DNA of 64,000 bases from Heloderma charlesbogerti (GCA_026122225.1 JANEZZ010002882.1:1488001-1552000); one strand, 5' to 3'; positions 1-15,642 are shown, numbered from the stretch's first letter. Notes: generated by a model not told the origin, from the sequence alone. Program-made: numbers and translations.

Positions 1-883
1 ATAGAGGACACCTTTAAAAAGAGGACTGTCCTAGGCCATCTCTCTAAAATAGAGGGATGTCCTCTGTAAAGTAGGACACCTGGCCACTCTGTTCTTTTCC
101 AATGCCCGCTCTGTGTTCAAATTGTACCTATTGTTGAGTCTAGAGGAGGAAGGCAGCAAGCTGCAAATTGACCTCATCCAGACCGTAGTTATGAGGAATT
201 CTCAATTTCCTTCCTGTGCAGGCAAATTACTTCACACCTGGATCTGAAGGACTTCCATTATTTAATTTGAAAGGAAGCTGCAACATTCTAGGGCTCTGGG
301 CTTGATATTACTCATCTGGACTGAGGGTTTCCTTTTTTGGAGCTCTGGAGGAAACACTAAAATTAGTGCCTGAAGAGTAACCTTGAAACCAGGCAGCTGC
401 AATCAAGTCAGGCTGGGCAGCAGTGAAGAATCTGGAGCCGTAAAAAGTCTGAAGAGAGCTCAAATGTCGTGGAGACTCTTCTAAGATAAAGATGCTTGTC
501 TGGGTTGAATGAACCCTCAGCTAACTCCCAGGGCTTTAAAAAATGGATTTGCAGACTACAAAACTATGCAGTTCATATTTCATATTTGATTGGGGGGGGG
601 TGTTCTATCAGTTGTCCATTTAGATTTGTAATTATATCCGCTCCCTGAGGGATGGAGAACAAGTCTGTGGGTGATGCTGGCTAAAGTACGTTTGGGCAGA
701 GGCTAGATTTAAACTGTGAATATCGTAATTCACAGCCTAGCCTCTTACTAGCCATTCATACAATCCTGGTGGCATATTAAATTGTGGAGAAGGGGTGCAT
801 TCGCCCTTGACAAAAAAAGATGGTGTTACCCTTGAGTTTTCTTTCGATGCTTCTGTATTATGACTTTATTTCAAAGCTTTAAT

Positions 884-1414
884 GTTGTTGTTGTTCAGTC
901 ATTCAGTCGTGTCCGACTCTTCGTGACCCCGTGGACCATAGCACGCCAGGCCTTCCTGTCCTGCGCTCTCTCCCGGAGCGTGCTCAAGTTCATATTCATT
1001 GCATCAGTGATGCTATCTAGCCATCTCATCCTCTGCCGTCCCCTTCTCCTTTTGCCTTCAGTCTTTCCCAGCATCAGGGTCTTTTCCAGAGAGTTTTCTC
1101 TTCGCATTAGGTGGCCAAAATATTTGAGCTTCAACTTCAGTATCTGTCCTTCCAATGAGCACTCAGGGTTGATTTCCTTTAGGATTGACTGACTGGACCT
1201 CCTTGCAGTCCAGGGGACTCGTAAGAGTCTTCTCCAGCACCACAGTTCGAAGGCATCAATTCTTCGGCGCTCAGCCTTCCTTATAGTCCAGCTCTCACAG
1301 CCATACGTTACTACTGGGAAAACCATAGCTTTGATTAGACGGACCTTTGTCGGCAAGGTGATGTCTCTGCTTCTTACTATGCTGTCTAGGTTTGCCATAG
1401 CTTTCCTCCCAAGG
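884..1414 (-). mobile_element. BovB, 5'-truncated
   Basis: Antisense copy of the last ~530 bp of BovB, encoding the C-terminal segment in one open frame (895-1398). A 9-bp duplication AGCTTTAAT flanks it (875-883 and 1415-1423). Confidence 0.93.
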
Positions 1415-1885
1415 AGCTTTAATAAGCTTCCCTAAAGAGCTCTTGAAATGCCAGGTGGAAATCTTGTATTTCTTGCATTTTATCCAGATAAGAGAAGCAT
1501 TGACTGGAAGCCAGCAGTGGCCAAACTGTGGGGCAGCTGCTCCTTGGGATCCAGAATGGGGGGCAAAGCTCCAGGGAGGAGCAGGATCTTAAGAACGGTG
1601 GGGGCACCTTCCCCTCTGAGGGGGGACTGTGGCTGACTCACCATGGATGTGTGGCAGGGCGCTGCATCACCTGCATTCCGTCACTCCAACCTAGTTTGGG
1701 GACCAGGAAGCTCAAAAAGGGCTGTTGCTTGTTATGAGTATCGTTTCTGATATGCGGTTCTAGAGGGAAATCGAAGATGTCATTCACTGTTCCTCTTTTC
1801 AAGTCACTGTTGGCTAAGCACGCAATGCACAGACCCTTGCATCTTTGCATGAGTATCGCCACACTCTCGCTCACCTGTGGGATAG

Positions 1886-2070
1886 ACAGTTGGTGGTGCA
1901 ACCCTTGCCTTGCATGTGGAAGGTCCTGGGTTCAATCCATGGCAGCTCCAGTTGAAAGGATCTCTGAGCAGGTCATGGGCAAGATGCCTGTCTCTGTCCG
2001 AGACATAGAGATTACTACTGCCAGCCAGGGGAGTCAGTACTGGGCTAGATGGACGAAGAGTCTGACCTTG
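1886..2070 (+). mobile_element. tRNA-Ala-like SINE
   Basis: Contains TTGCATGTGGAAGG (anticodon-arm-like) and the B-box-like GGGTTCAATCC, followed by a body related to the copies at 13385 and 29110. Confidence 0.65.
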
Positions 2071-2454
2071 ACAAGGCAGTTTTCTAAGCGCAAAGTGAAG
2101 GAAGTCCAGAAGTGCGGTGGAAGCAGGTTGAAAACTTCTGTAGAACATGGCTGTATGTTTACACACTCTAGAACTTTGCATGGATTGACTGTTAGGGTTT
2201 TGCCTAGTATTTTATCTTTTTGCATTATATTTCATATGTTTAGCATTACTCAGTAGAAGAAGCACTCCGCTTGGCATTGCCAGCATCTAGTTATTTTCAT
2301 TTTACCTAGAACTCCTGTTTAGTGATTGGCTCAAGTGTGGGTCTGCACAATACAGGGGTTTGAACCTGGGTCTCCTGGTCCCCTGGGTGATGCAGTGCTG
2401 GCGGAAGCCTTCCAAAATGGTGGTGGTGATGTCAGTGTCCTTGTTCTGGGCTGA

Positions 2455-2703
<249 letters not shown>

Positions 2704-3083
2704 TGAGTAGGAGTGATCAGGGCTATATATGTGTGTGTGTGCATGCTGTAGTGTCCCAGGAATGTTCTTTTTCTTAAAAAAAATTAACAATTAAAGTTTC
2801 TAGTTCTTAGGATACGCTTGAAAGTATGTATCTGCAGACTGAAAAGGGCAGGGTAGTCCAGTGGGAAACTTTCAAACGATGATGTAATTCTGGAGCCCCA
2901 CTCTCTTGCACGCAGAGGGTAAATGTTAATCCAGCCCTGGATCTGTTTGGGGCTTCTTGCCCAGGTCAAGGAATGGGCCATTGGCAGTCCAGTAGGGTTT
3001 GCAGTCTTGTCTAATGATCCAGTGTTTCTGCATAGCTATACCAGGTGCACAAAGTTCATTATTTATTTCTGATATTTTTAATA

Positions 3084-3178
3084 CTGTTGTTGTTGTTCAG
3101 TCGTTCAGTCGTGTCTGACTCTTCGTGACCCCAAGGACCATAGCACGCCAGGCCTTCCTGTCCTGCGCTCTCTCCCGG
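3084..3178 (-). mobile_element. BovB 3' end fragment
   Basis: About 95 bases matching the other copies from the GTT-rich tail (TTGTTGTTCAGTCGTTCAG) through CACGCCAGGCCTTCCTG, ending abruptly at CTCTCTCCCGGC. Confidence 0.9.
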
Positions 3179-3339
3179 CTTAATACTGGCTTCCTACATA
3201 ATGTAAACTTCCAGAAGCTCCATCCATCTCTCCCTGGTCCTGTGAACAAACAAATTCCAAACTTGGTTCAAAACAGAACACTTCTCCCAGTCCACGCTGA
3301 GCTTGGTAGGCAGAGTAGTAGGTGCAAATTATGTGAATG

Positions 3340-3412
3340 GGTGCAAAGCTTCGGAGAGCTTCGGCTATTGGGCGGTATAGAAATAAATAAATAAATAAAT
3401 AAATAAATAAAG
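3340..3412 (+). mobile_element. L2/CR1-like LINE tail with (AAAT)n
   Basis: CTTCGGCTATTGGGCGGTAT followed by AAATAAATAAAT repeats to 3412, the typical end of this family in the window (compare 43895-43950). Confidence 0.65.
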
Positions 3413-4329
3413 CAAGGCAGCCTGTGCAGTCTGTTCCTTTTGCAAAATTTAAGTTCTTTAAATGCAGAATTTCAGGTCCTCCAAAAGTAAATCTGGGATT
3501 GGGCTCTTTTATTCTTGGGTTCTTTGCAGAGTATAAGACTCTTGATTGATGATTACGGGATTTCTGCGGTGGTGCTGAGCGCCACCCTGTGGAAGACTTG
3601 AGTGCAACAGGAACATCCTCCCGACAAAGTTTCCAAGTTCAGCAACTAGTGTTGACGACATGCCAGATATTTAATGAATGTGCAAATGTACATTGTGTAT
3701 AATTGTGATGGTGTGTCACTCACACGCCCCACTCCCAGACAGTTATTCAGAACAGTAAAGTATTTGTTTATTTGCATTCAGTTTCTATTAAGCTAGATCA
3801 CAGGTGGCTAAAGGTGGCCACAGGAATTTTATCGAAACAGTTTATTTGTCAAAGCCAAAGGGGGTGAGGAAACAGAAACAGTTTAACCATAAAACAAACC
3901 CATAAAAACACAAGTCAGGCCAGAATTTTAGAAGGTTAAATCCTCAAAGTGACACTTATAATTGGCAAGGAGCCAATTTAAGAGAAAACCACCTCCCTTG
4001 ATAACCTCTCAAGAGGCACACACCAGTGATCCTTTCTATACAATAACTGGCTTGATGGTTTCATTGTTTTATGATGCTATTGACTTATTGGCTAAATGAA
4101 ACTGAGGCCAATCTAAAGATGTCGTATGGCACAGAAAGTGAGGGATATACATTATTTTATAAATAATGAATAACTGATACAGATAAAGCTATGGTGGTAA
4201 GCAAAAAATAGTGCTATAAATTTCCGCCCAATTCTTATCCTCAAACACAATGTATTCTGGGGGGAAATAATACTGGCTCATTCAGTAGCTGCACTCATCA
4301 GGAGATACCAAGATTTGGGAGGTTTGGTC

Positions 4330-4560
4330 CATCATGGCTTGGGATAGGGTCTTTAGTGATGTAGCACTCACTCTCTGGAACTCCCTGCCACTAGAAATTA
4401 GGCAGGCTTCTGGGTTTTCAGTACCTACTGAAAACATACCTTTTCCAACAGGCATTCCCCGGAAGGTACTCTTGTCCTCTCTATGAAGGCTTGTTTTTGT
4501 ACGTTGTTTAGAGATTTCTTTAAGATGATTAATAAATATTGTTAAATAAGTAAATAAGAT
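4330..4560 (+). mobile_element. LINE 3' end (L2/CR1-like)
   Basis: CTGGAACTCCCTGCCACTAG, an AAAACATACCTTTTCCAACAGGC stretch and a TTAATAAATATTGTTAAATAA end resemble the 3' ends of squamate L2/CR1 elements. Confidence 0.5.
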
Positions 4561-4937
4561 TAAGACTCTCTAGGACAGCAGTAGTAATATGCTGGAAATG
4601 AAGTCATGTTAAAACTTTCCTGAGGATTTTTTTAAGAAATAAGAGAGTTGGTAACCCTTTGAAGGGCTCTCAGTTCATATACATCCATCAAACTGATCCA
4701 GGAAATGCGGGGAGGATGGGACATCTGCCCAGAGAATATCTGTTACTGGGCAGATTAAAGATGTAATAAATAAATGTAATAATAAATTAATTAATCAGAA
4801 TACTCTTTCTGCTGTTCTTTCTGTTGCCGAGACCCTTTAACCTGCACTATATATTCTCCTTCTAATGGCATATTGTATGACCTGCTTGGGTGCTGGGTTA
4901 CTGGGCAGCATATACATGCTGTTAATAAATGAAATAA

Positions 4938-8242
<3,305 letters not shown>

Positions 8243-8291
8243 CACCAGAGATTGTGAATTACGAACCTCTTGGGCCGGCAGCTGATATGTG
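8243..8291 (+). CDS. DAPK2: DAPK2 coding exon, APE motif (human residues 195-211)
   Basis: A 49-nt exon reading (A)PEIVNYEPLG, then ADM and a split Trp codon. It supplies the APE motif and the P+1 loop. The two residues between EPLG and ADMW are Pro-Ala (8275-8280), where I recall Leu-Glu in all mammalian DAPK1, DAPK2 and DAPK3 proteins. The donor is GTGAGT. Confidence 0.94.
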
Positions 8292-8508
8292 GTGAGTACT
8301 TTGCCTTTCCGTTCTCATCCAGTGTGGGGTACTGTTGGTTTCTCCAAGTTCTGTGCTGTGTGCGTGTTTTAACTCTATTTAGAGTGTTTCATTTTTTTAA
8401 AGGCTAAATGTGACATCAAATCTCTATCTTCTTCCCACTTTCCATCTGTATATTCAGACTGATTGCTTTTAAAGTAACATCTATGTGTTTCCCCTTTTTT
8501 TCTTGCAG

Positions 8509-8535
8509 GAGTATAGGAGTTATCACTTACATACT
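8509..8535 (+). CDS. DAPK2: DAPK2 27-nt micro-exon, helix F (human residues 211-220)
   Basis: Follows the acceptor TTTTCTTGCAG and is followed by GTAAGT. It completes Trp, encodes SIGVITYI and gives the first two bases of the next Leu. The hydrophobic core helix F needs it, so it should be constitutive. The upstream intron is only 217 bases. Confidence 0.94.
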
Positions 8536-8554
8536 GTAAGTACAGCACTAGATT

Positions 8555-8780
8555 ATGAATTTATTCATCGATTGATGATTTTATTGTACTTGTATCCCAC
8601 CTTTCCTCCATGGAGCTCAAGGAGGCATACATTGTCTTCCCTCCATTTTATTCTCACAACAACCCTGTGAGGTAGGTTAGGCTGAGAGCATGTAATTGGC
8701 TCAGGGTAACCCTGTGAGCTTTATGGCTGTGTGGCAATTTGAACCCTGGTCTCTCAAGTCCTCGTCTGACATTCTAACCC
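8555..8780 (-). mobile_element. tRNA-derived SINE with L2-type tail, reversed
   Basis: The reverse complement matches 36821-37063: GGTTCAAATTGCCAC-type B-box area, a CTCACAGGGTTGTTGTGAG body and a tail resembling L2 (AAGGTGGGATACAAGTAC). Confidence 0.7.
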
Positions 8781-8868
8781 AGGCTTCCCCAACCTGATGC
8801 CTTCCAGATGTGTTGGGCTGCAACTCCCATAATTCCCAGCCAACATGGCCTGTGGGCTGCAGGTTGCC
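8781..8868. mobile_element. Palindromic foldback element, partial
   Basis: AGGCTTCCCCAACCTGATGC, CCAGATGTGTTGGGCTGCAA and CTCCCATAATTCCCAGCC. The 3' arm is mostly lost. Confidence 0.55.
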
Positions 8869-9183
8869 TATATGTGCAATAGCACATGAGTGTGGAGGTT
8901 TAATAAGAAGTTTGGTGTTTGATAAATGGGGAGACAGAGGAGACAAACAGAGAAAGCAACAGAAATTTATTTATTTACATACTTACATTATTTTTTCACT
9001 GTCTTTAAGTGTAGAACCTTCTCAAGGTGACGTACAAAATAAAAACAATACAAAACTATGCAGAGCAAATACAATAGAAATTAAATGAATGACTATTAGG
9101 TAATATAGATAAGAAGAAGAGGTCATGAAGAGGATTACAAGTTAATAGAAGGTTTGAACTTAATATGAAACACTCAGGCTTGG

Positions 9184-9312
9184 GCAATTTGTTGCCCTCC
9201 AAAAGTTTTAGCTGCACGTCCCATCAGCCTCTGCCACCATAGCCAATGGTGAAGGATCATGGGAGCTGTGGCCCTCCAGATGATTTGGCCTACAACTTGC
9301 CCACCCCTGCAC
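9184..9312. mobile_element. Palindromic foldback element, diverged
   Basis: TTGCCCTCCAAAAGTTTTAG, GTCCCATCAGCCTCTGCCA and GGGAGCTGTGGCCCTCCAG. Confidence 0.5.
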
Positions 9313-10654
9313 TGGAGGAAGGCAGTGAAGGGAATCGTACAGAGGTGTAAATGTAAAAGACACTGGTGGTCCCACAGGGATTTGGGAAGGGCGGGGGAGC
9401 AGATGACAGAAGAATGACATTTGCCCAGCCCTGCTCTGCACTCCAGTTCAGCACTATGTGGGCCCAGCACTTTGCCTCTGGGGTGTGCAGCTGCGCTCCT
9501 CCAAAGCAAAGTCCCAAGATGCAGTCGCTGAGTCACTAGGCAGAGATGCAAAGTCATCCTGTGCAGAGCAGCAGTCAGTCGGCTACTCCAGGCTCTCACT
9601 TCCTGTGTGCTTTGACCTGGTGGGTGCAGGTCGTTGCTACTCCTGTGCTGGGATAGGAAAGAGAATTTGCCCAAAGGCATAGCGAGGGTTGTCAGTAGAA
9701 AACAACGTGAGGCTGGCTCTGAGGCTGGCTCCTCAGTCCTGGAGTGGTTGGGTCTTGGGTCAGTCCTGACTATTATCAGTTTCAGTTTAATATTATGGTA
9801 AATAGACCAGGACTAAAATAGTACAGATTCAGTTGCAGTTGCTATTTGAAAGAAAGCAATACAGCTAGAATACAATATAAAGTGACATCAGCAGCCCATA
9901 ATAACTTATAGGAGGCAGTTTATCATAAAAAGAGCCATAATGTCACCAGCTATTTCCTGGTCTTCTCTACCACTATCAGGAGGATTATTATGTATTCTTA
10001 AATTTTGCATCCTGCCTTGCTTTAAAAAATGAAACTAAAGGTGGCTTTCAAAAAAAATTCAAAGCAAAGCATGATGTTATCATTACAAAACCACAGAATG
10101 AAACCAATAAAGACAACGAGCAACAACATGGCAGCACAGGAACAAAACACTTTTTGTTGTTGTGAGGATTACAAAATTCAAATAAGACTTCCATAGCAAT
10201 TTGCACAATAAAAGTGCAGAGGAAATAATTACGTTATTTACTAATGCCATCTTTTAGAGCCTGTTGTGTCCCCACGCATGCACACTTACACAAACACACA
10301 CACCGTGTGTAACTATAAACCAGATCCTAAGGCTCGGTGTGCCAGCAAACAGGCATCTACGATGCAGGACGTGGATTCCTGAAGCCAGACACAGTCGCTG
10401 CCAGTTTACTTGATTGGGGCAGTTTGCATGGGGAGGCCTCATGGTATCCTCCCAAGGGCCCTTTGAGGTGGTTCAGTCTGAGAGAAAGGGACTGGCCCGG
10501 AGATATCCAGTGAGTGCCTCTTCCTAAGTGGGGAGGAAAAGCAACATGGACAGGGGCGTTTTGAGTGGGAAAATGGTGGGAAGGCATGGAACAGCCCCCC
10601 ACCCCCCTCAGTAATTAGATCCTTAATGGGTCTTCCTGGTTTAAGATGGGCCCT

Positions 10655-10815
10655 CCATCACGTTTATTTATTTATGTATTTATTTTTATTTATCACGTAT
10701 CTATACCACCCAACAGCTGAAGCTCTCTGGGCGTTCACAACAATTAAAACGATAAAATACAATATAAAAATTTAGAAGTTTAAAACTGCAGTATAAAAGT
10801 AATCAAAACCACAGT
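10655..10815 (-). mobile_element. L2-like LINE tail, reversed
   Basis: TTTATTTATTTATG, then CTATACCACCCAACAGCTGA, GCTCTCTGGGCG and TAAAACTGCAGTATAA, the same family as 19180-19770 and 21082-21470. Confidence 0.65.
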
Positions 10816-12542
10816 AATAAAACCATCACGTTGACTCTCCTGTGCCAGTGACTATGGGCAATCTGTGCTATGGTTTTATCTCAGTACTGTAATGTAGTAC
10901 ATGACGCATTCCTCCAACCCGTTTTTGTGACACTATTTCTCCCTCAGTATTTTGCTCCTCTCCAGACTGTTTTCATGACTCCCCGCCCAGTGACTGCAGT
11001 TTCCGTGTGCTACTGCATCATGTGTGTTTCAGTCAAGCTGTACTATAACTCTTACAGGTGGGAGTGGCTTCAAAGCAGAACCCCTTTTGCGACATTTCTC
11101 CCACCTTCTCTTTTGACTTCAGGTGGAGTGGGGGAGAAGGGATTTGCAGGCAGGAAATCCATGGATTGCCTTCCATTTCCTCTCTTTCTTTGACCAGGGT
11201 GGTTGGTTAGCATATATATATATATGATGGTGGTAGCTATCTTTTAATGTCCACCTACACAACCACGCAGCTGTGAATAACCATGCAACCTTTATTTTAA
11301 AACCTGCATTCCTGCACAGCTGCACAGATGTGCATGCATTTACTAGACTTTTTTTTAAAAGCCTGAAACAGCACCATGACTTCCCAGTTCTCCTGTAGTC
11401 GCAGCACTGTGGCTCGAGGCTTGTGCTATAAACACACATGATAGAATGCATGTGACCTTTCAAACTGTTCTTACTTGTCCCACAATTACAGCAGAATGCA
11501 TTGGTATGTGGCACTTTATTACACTGTAAACACAGTGGAGGTACCGTATTTATCACTGTGTGTCTACAGAGCAGCAAATGTGTTGGGAAAAAATCCTAGC
11601 ACAGTAGCCTCAGAACCAAAGGGGCTCCAGTGTAGCTTACCGCCTACCTAAATGAGAGGGACGTCATTCCAGCATTGCAGACAAGAGATGCCAACGCAAA
11701 CATTTGGCAATTAAGGTGCAAGGCCTAAATATGGTAGGTGACAATAATAGTTCCCCTTAAAACAGGAGAAGGTTTCTGTCCTTGGAAGAAAGGGGCAGCA
11801 TTTCCCTATATCTTGATTTCATGGCTCAGCATTCCTGGTCAGAGACTGACAAGAAAGTGCTTTAGCAACATTTTTTTTTTTAGGGGGTAAACAGGATGTC
11901 CGTTATAGTGAAGGGCATTTTAGAGAGAAACCAGGCTCTCCCTGACTAAATGAAGATTGGTGAATGCCAGTTTTATTATCAGTGCACCTGAGTTGCTCCT
12001 TTGGGGCTGAGGTCAGCAGCTGAACTGTCAGGAAAATAACCTTTTCTGGTGGCTCCCTAAATTTGATTTCACTAGAAGCTTCATATTCCTTGTCGTGAGT
12101 CATTTTTGACAAATGCTCTGGGTAGGGATGGCCTAAGATATTTTGGGACCTGAAACAGGAAATCCAAACGGCACTTCCCTCCTGCTAATTAATATGAGTT
12201 GTGATCCACAGGGAAGTTCTCCTGTTCAAGCTGTGCCGTGCTCTCACACGGCTCCTGCTCATTTCAGGGAAGCGTGCACAGCGGAACCTCCTGGTGGATT
12301 GTGCCCCGTGGAGTCAGATCTTTCTGTCTCTTCACTGTTGCCTTTAATGGCACCCCAAATCTAAAGCTCTTTTTGCTTTATGGTCAGACCACTTTAGGGT
12401 TCACCTACTCCTTTCCTCCCTTCTGAAACTTTTTTATTCAGACATGATTACAACAACCAGGCAAATATGTACATTGTACAGCTTTTTTATTTTCATGTTT
12501 AAAGCAGGCTAAAAAGCAGTGGGGAAGGGTTTCCCAACTAGC

Positions 12543-12940
12543 TGTCATGACCCCCCAGCCCTCCGCCCATCCAGTGTGCAGCAGAGGATTCTGATGAGGC
12601 AGTCAGTGCCTTATTCAGGGCCCTCCCAGCCAGAGGAAGCAGCCCTGCAATTGCCCTCCGGCTCAGAGGATGAGGCCCTGGCAGAACCTCCTTCTCCCCA
12701 GCCTCGCAGAAGTCTCAGGCTACAATATCAGGCAGGGGCCCTTTAACAATCCAGCCAGCTCCTCCAGGAGGTGTGGACCTGACCACACTACAGACCTTGT
12801 CAGCCTACATAAGGCTTCAGTTGGCTTTAGCTCCCTGCTGAGACAACATCCTCCTATTATCCTAGTAGGAGAGAGTTCCAGCCAGCAGGACCTGCCTGAA
12901 GCTATCCAAGGTCCTACTTTCCTCCTGCCTTGGTCTTACT
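12543..12940 (+). mobile_element. Possible solo LTR
   Basis: 398 bp beginning TGTCATGA and flanked by ACTAGC on both sides (12537-12542 and 12941-12946). A TATA-like CTACATAAGGC sits at about 12807. The 3' terminus is ACT, not the usual CA, so the call is uncertain. Confidence 0.35.
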
Positions 12941-13031
12941 ACTAGCTTCCCCTGCAAGCCTCAAAGGACCACAGAATGGAACACTGAGGGGCTGGCAGTG
13001 GGACAGTCTTTCTTTCTGCAGACTGTTCTAA

Positions 13032-13226
<195 letters not shown>

Positions 13227-13384
13227 TAAATCCTGAGTGGCTCAACCATAAGATCGAGCAGAATGCAGACATCAAGATTCCTGGTTCTAGCACAGTTGTT
13301 CCCTATATGGCCCCAAGCATCTCAAGCTGCTGTCCCAAATGTGGGCATACATGTAGGGCCCATCGGCTTCAGCGGTACAAGACA

Positions 13385-13540
13385 AGGACCATAGCTGAGT
13401 GGCAGAGCACCTGTTTTGCATGCAGGAGGTCCCAGGTTCAATGTCTGACCATGTCTCCAGTTAAAAGGATCAGGTAGAAGGTGACGGGCAAAATATCTGC
13501 CAGAGACCGATTTCTATGAAGAGTGATGAGAGGATCGGTC
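13385..13540 (+). mobile_element. tRNA-Ala-like SINE
   Basis: AGCTGAGTGGCAGAGCAC resembles a tRNA A box; TTTGCATGCAGGAGG keeps a TGC anticodon context, and AGGTTCAAT is a B-box remnant. The tRNA-unrelated body begins CTCCAGTTAAAAGGATC. Confidence 0.7.
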
Positions 13541-13829
13541 TTACAATCTAAAGAACTACACATCCGAGGAAGGGGAGGGCGATTAATAACACTGTTCAGT
13601 TATTTCAGTTACATGTACTTCGTCTTAGCTGCAGTAGAACACAGGGCTAAGGGGTTCTGCCAAAGGCTTCATAGAAAAGGCTGGTTTAGGAAGGTGGCCT
13701 CAACCCGGGAGGCAGTTCCAGGCCTCATAATCTACAAATGAGTCACGTGACAACATTCTTGTCGTTCCCAGAAGCGCCACTGAAGTGTAATGAATGAAAT
13801 ATGTGTGTTTATTTCAGTTATGGTGCTTA

Positions 13830-13998
13830 TATGCTGCTCTTCCTCCAAAGAGTTCATAGTCCACACTGGAGGCGTTCAAGACGAGGCTGGACAGCCGCCT
13901 GTCAGGGATGCTCTGACTTGGATTCCTGCACTGAGCAGGGGGTTGGACTCGATGGTCTTGTAGGCCCCTTCCAGCCCTACTGTTCTATGGTTCTATGA
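13830..13998 (+). mobile_element. CR1 LINE 3' end
   Basis: GTTGGACTCGATGGTCTTGT, then CCCCTTCCAGCCCTACTG and the diagnostic TTCTATGGTTCTATGAG octamer-type end. Confidence 0.85.
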
Positions 13999-14229
13999 GT
14001 CCCAGGTGGTCTCCCGACTAGGCACTTAAAGGGACACCAGGTCTGCTTCATTTTCACACATTCTGTATCTTCAGCCTATTCTCTGGACCATCATCTTGCA
14101 GTGCTGAGATATTTCCAAAGATGGAGGCAGGGTGGCCTCTGGTGCCAATGTGCAACTCACTTTATGATGCTTGTGACTGGCAGCTCCTTCCTGTACGGAG
14201 CGTTCCCTAAAGTGTTTCTCCCTTTGTAG

Positions 14230-14275
14230 GAAACGTCTCACCATCCAAGAAGCACTCACTCATCCCTGGATCACA
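14230..14275 (+). CDS. DAPK2: DAPK2 coding exon, end of kinase domain (human residues 271-286)
   Basis: Encodes (R)KRLTIQEALTHPWIT, the last helix of the kinase fold with the conserved HPWI. It ends on a full codon (phase 0) at GTAAGT. This is the branch point: two phase-0 acceptors downstream, 15643 and 20106, give the two different tails. Confidence 0.96.
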
Positions 14276-15642
14276 GTAAGTCCAGATGCAAGGCATGCCT
14301 TTCTGTGGAAGGGATTTTTAATTCATGCTGAAGTCAGAACTTTGTATGGAATTTTGAATCTGGCATTTAAATGTTGCAAGCCATCTTTCTCATTTACTTT
14401 TAGATGTCTGATCTTAACCCATACAGCAGGGTGAGAGTGACCTTCTACTTTGTGTATACTTCAGTTTACCACAGTTATAATCTCCTTGGGGGAGGTATGG
14501 TCTGGCCAAACGTTTTCAGAATCCGTGAAGGAAAGGTGTAATGTAAAATAACATGAGCGTTGGCTTCAAAAAAATATTTCTTTATCTTAAACAAGAGATG
14601 AGAAAGGTTTCAATATTTGATGCTGAGATACACATAGACAGCATACAATCTTCTGTCTTGGGACACATTATGAGATGGTTGCACCCCTGCCTGCTGTTTG
14701 CATGGACAGACACCAACCATGTTTTAGCCTTGTTTGGGCTCTATCCAGTGTGAGTTTCTTCCATCCAGTCCTCATTGAAATCAGTGGGAGGCTGCAGAAG
14801 GGCACTGCATGGCATTTGTGCAAAATTTCAAGGGTGATTGTGCGAGAGACGTTCCCAATGGATTGTACCCCTCTGTGTGTGTGTGTGTGCGCGCGCGCGT
14901 GCGCGCACGCACGTGCATGTGTGTGTTTGTATTTGTGGTGGCCTGCTGTGTAGAAGTTACAATGAATGTCCTAAATTTGCCCAGTACCAACCTTCACATG
15001 TGAATTCTGAAGATTCCAGCCAAAGTTTGTGAATGAATGAAAATTCAGAGATCTTCTAGTGAATGTTGACAGCCACTTACATATAATGATAAGCATTCAC
15101 TGGTGTTTGTCCAAAAAGTGGGGAAACCATACTTATTTTTGGACAACTTTGAAATTCATCTGGAATAGTCAGCATTTACAAGTGAAGCTCAAAATTCACT
15201 AAATGTTGGGCATCCATTGTAATATAGAATCTTACCTAGCTTGAAAGTGCATTTTGCTGGTCTTTACTTGGCAAATGGAGGGTGGGAATACTCTATTTTA
15301 TTTTTACTTAAATGTATATCTATATCTATATCTCAAAATGCTGAAATTGCATTTTCCAAATTACTTTTTTGTACAAAGTTGAACACTTTTGAGATCTAAC
15401 ACAGATGCCAGCATGTTACTAAGTCACAGTCCTTATAGGGATGCTCTTGTTAACACCAGCCTTTAAAAATGTAAATCACATGCATGAAGGGAAAGAGGAA
15501 TCCTTGTTTTCTCCCAGCACCATGGACATTTGTGTTTTTGCCTGGTGTGGTGTCGTTGATGTTGTGGTGTCTGTAGAAACACTTCACAAGATGCTCCAGG
15601 TAAATAACACTAACCCCCTGCTTCTGTCTGAAGACTCACCAG
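14276..15642 (+). other. DAPK2: DAPK2 intron before the alternative terminal exon
   Basis: Contains a 53-bp strictly alternating purine-pyrimidine tract (14874-14926) and a short (ATATCT)n run near 15308. The acceptor side has a pyrimidine-rich stretch (CCCCCTGCTTCTGTCT) about 10 bases before CACCAG. Confidence 0.75.
14874..14926. repeat. 53-bp alternating purine-pyrimidine tract
   Basis: (TG)n passes into (CG)n and back to (TG)n without one break in alternation. Confidence 0.95.

Noticed and set aside
895..1398. A 167-codon minus-strand gene
   Set aside because: It is the C-terminal part of a BovB reverse transcriptase in a truncated copy; four other copies in the window have the same sequence.
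12519..12746. A 75-codon frame with an acidic and Pro-rich end (SGSEDEALAEPPSPQP)
   Set aside because: Lies in the possible LTR, has no upstream exon or known domain, and is most likely chance coding or transposon residue.
14781..15032. Frames translating the GT/GC tract into Cys-Val or Arg-Ala repeats
   Set aside because: Direct products of a microsatellite, with no protein meaning.
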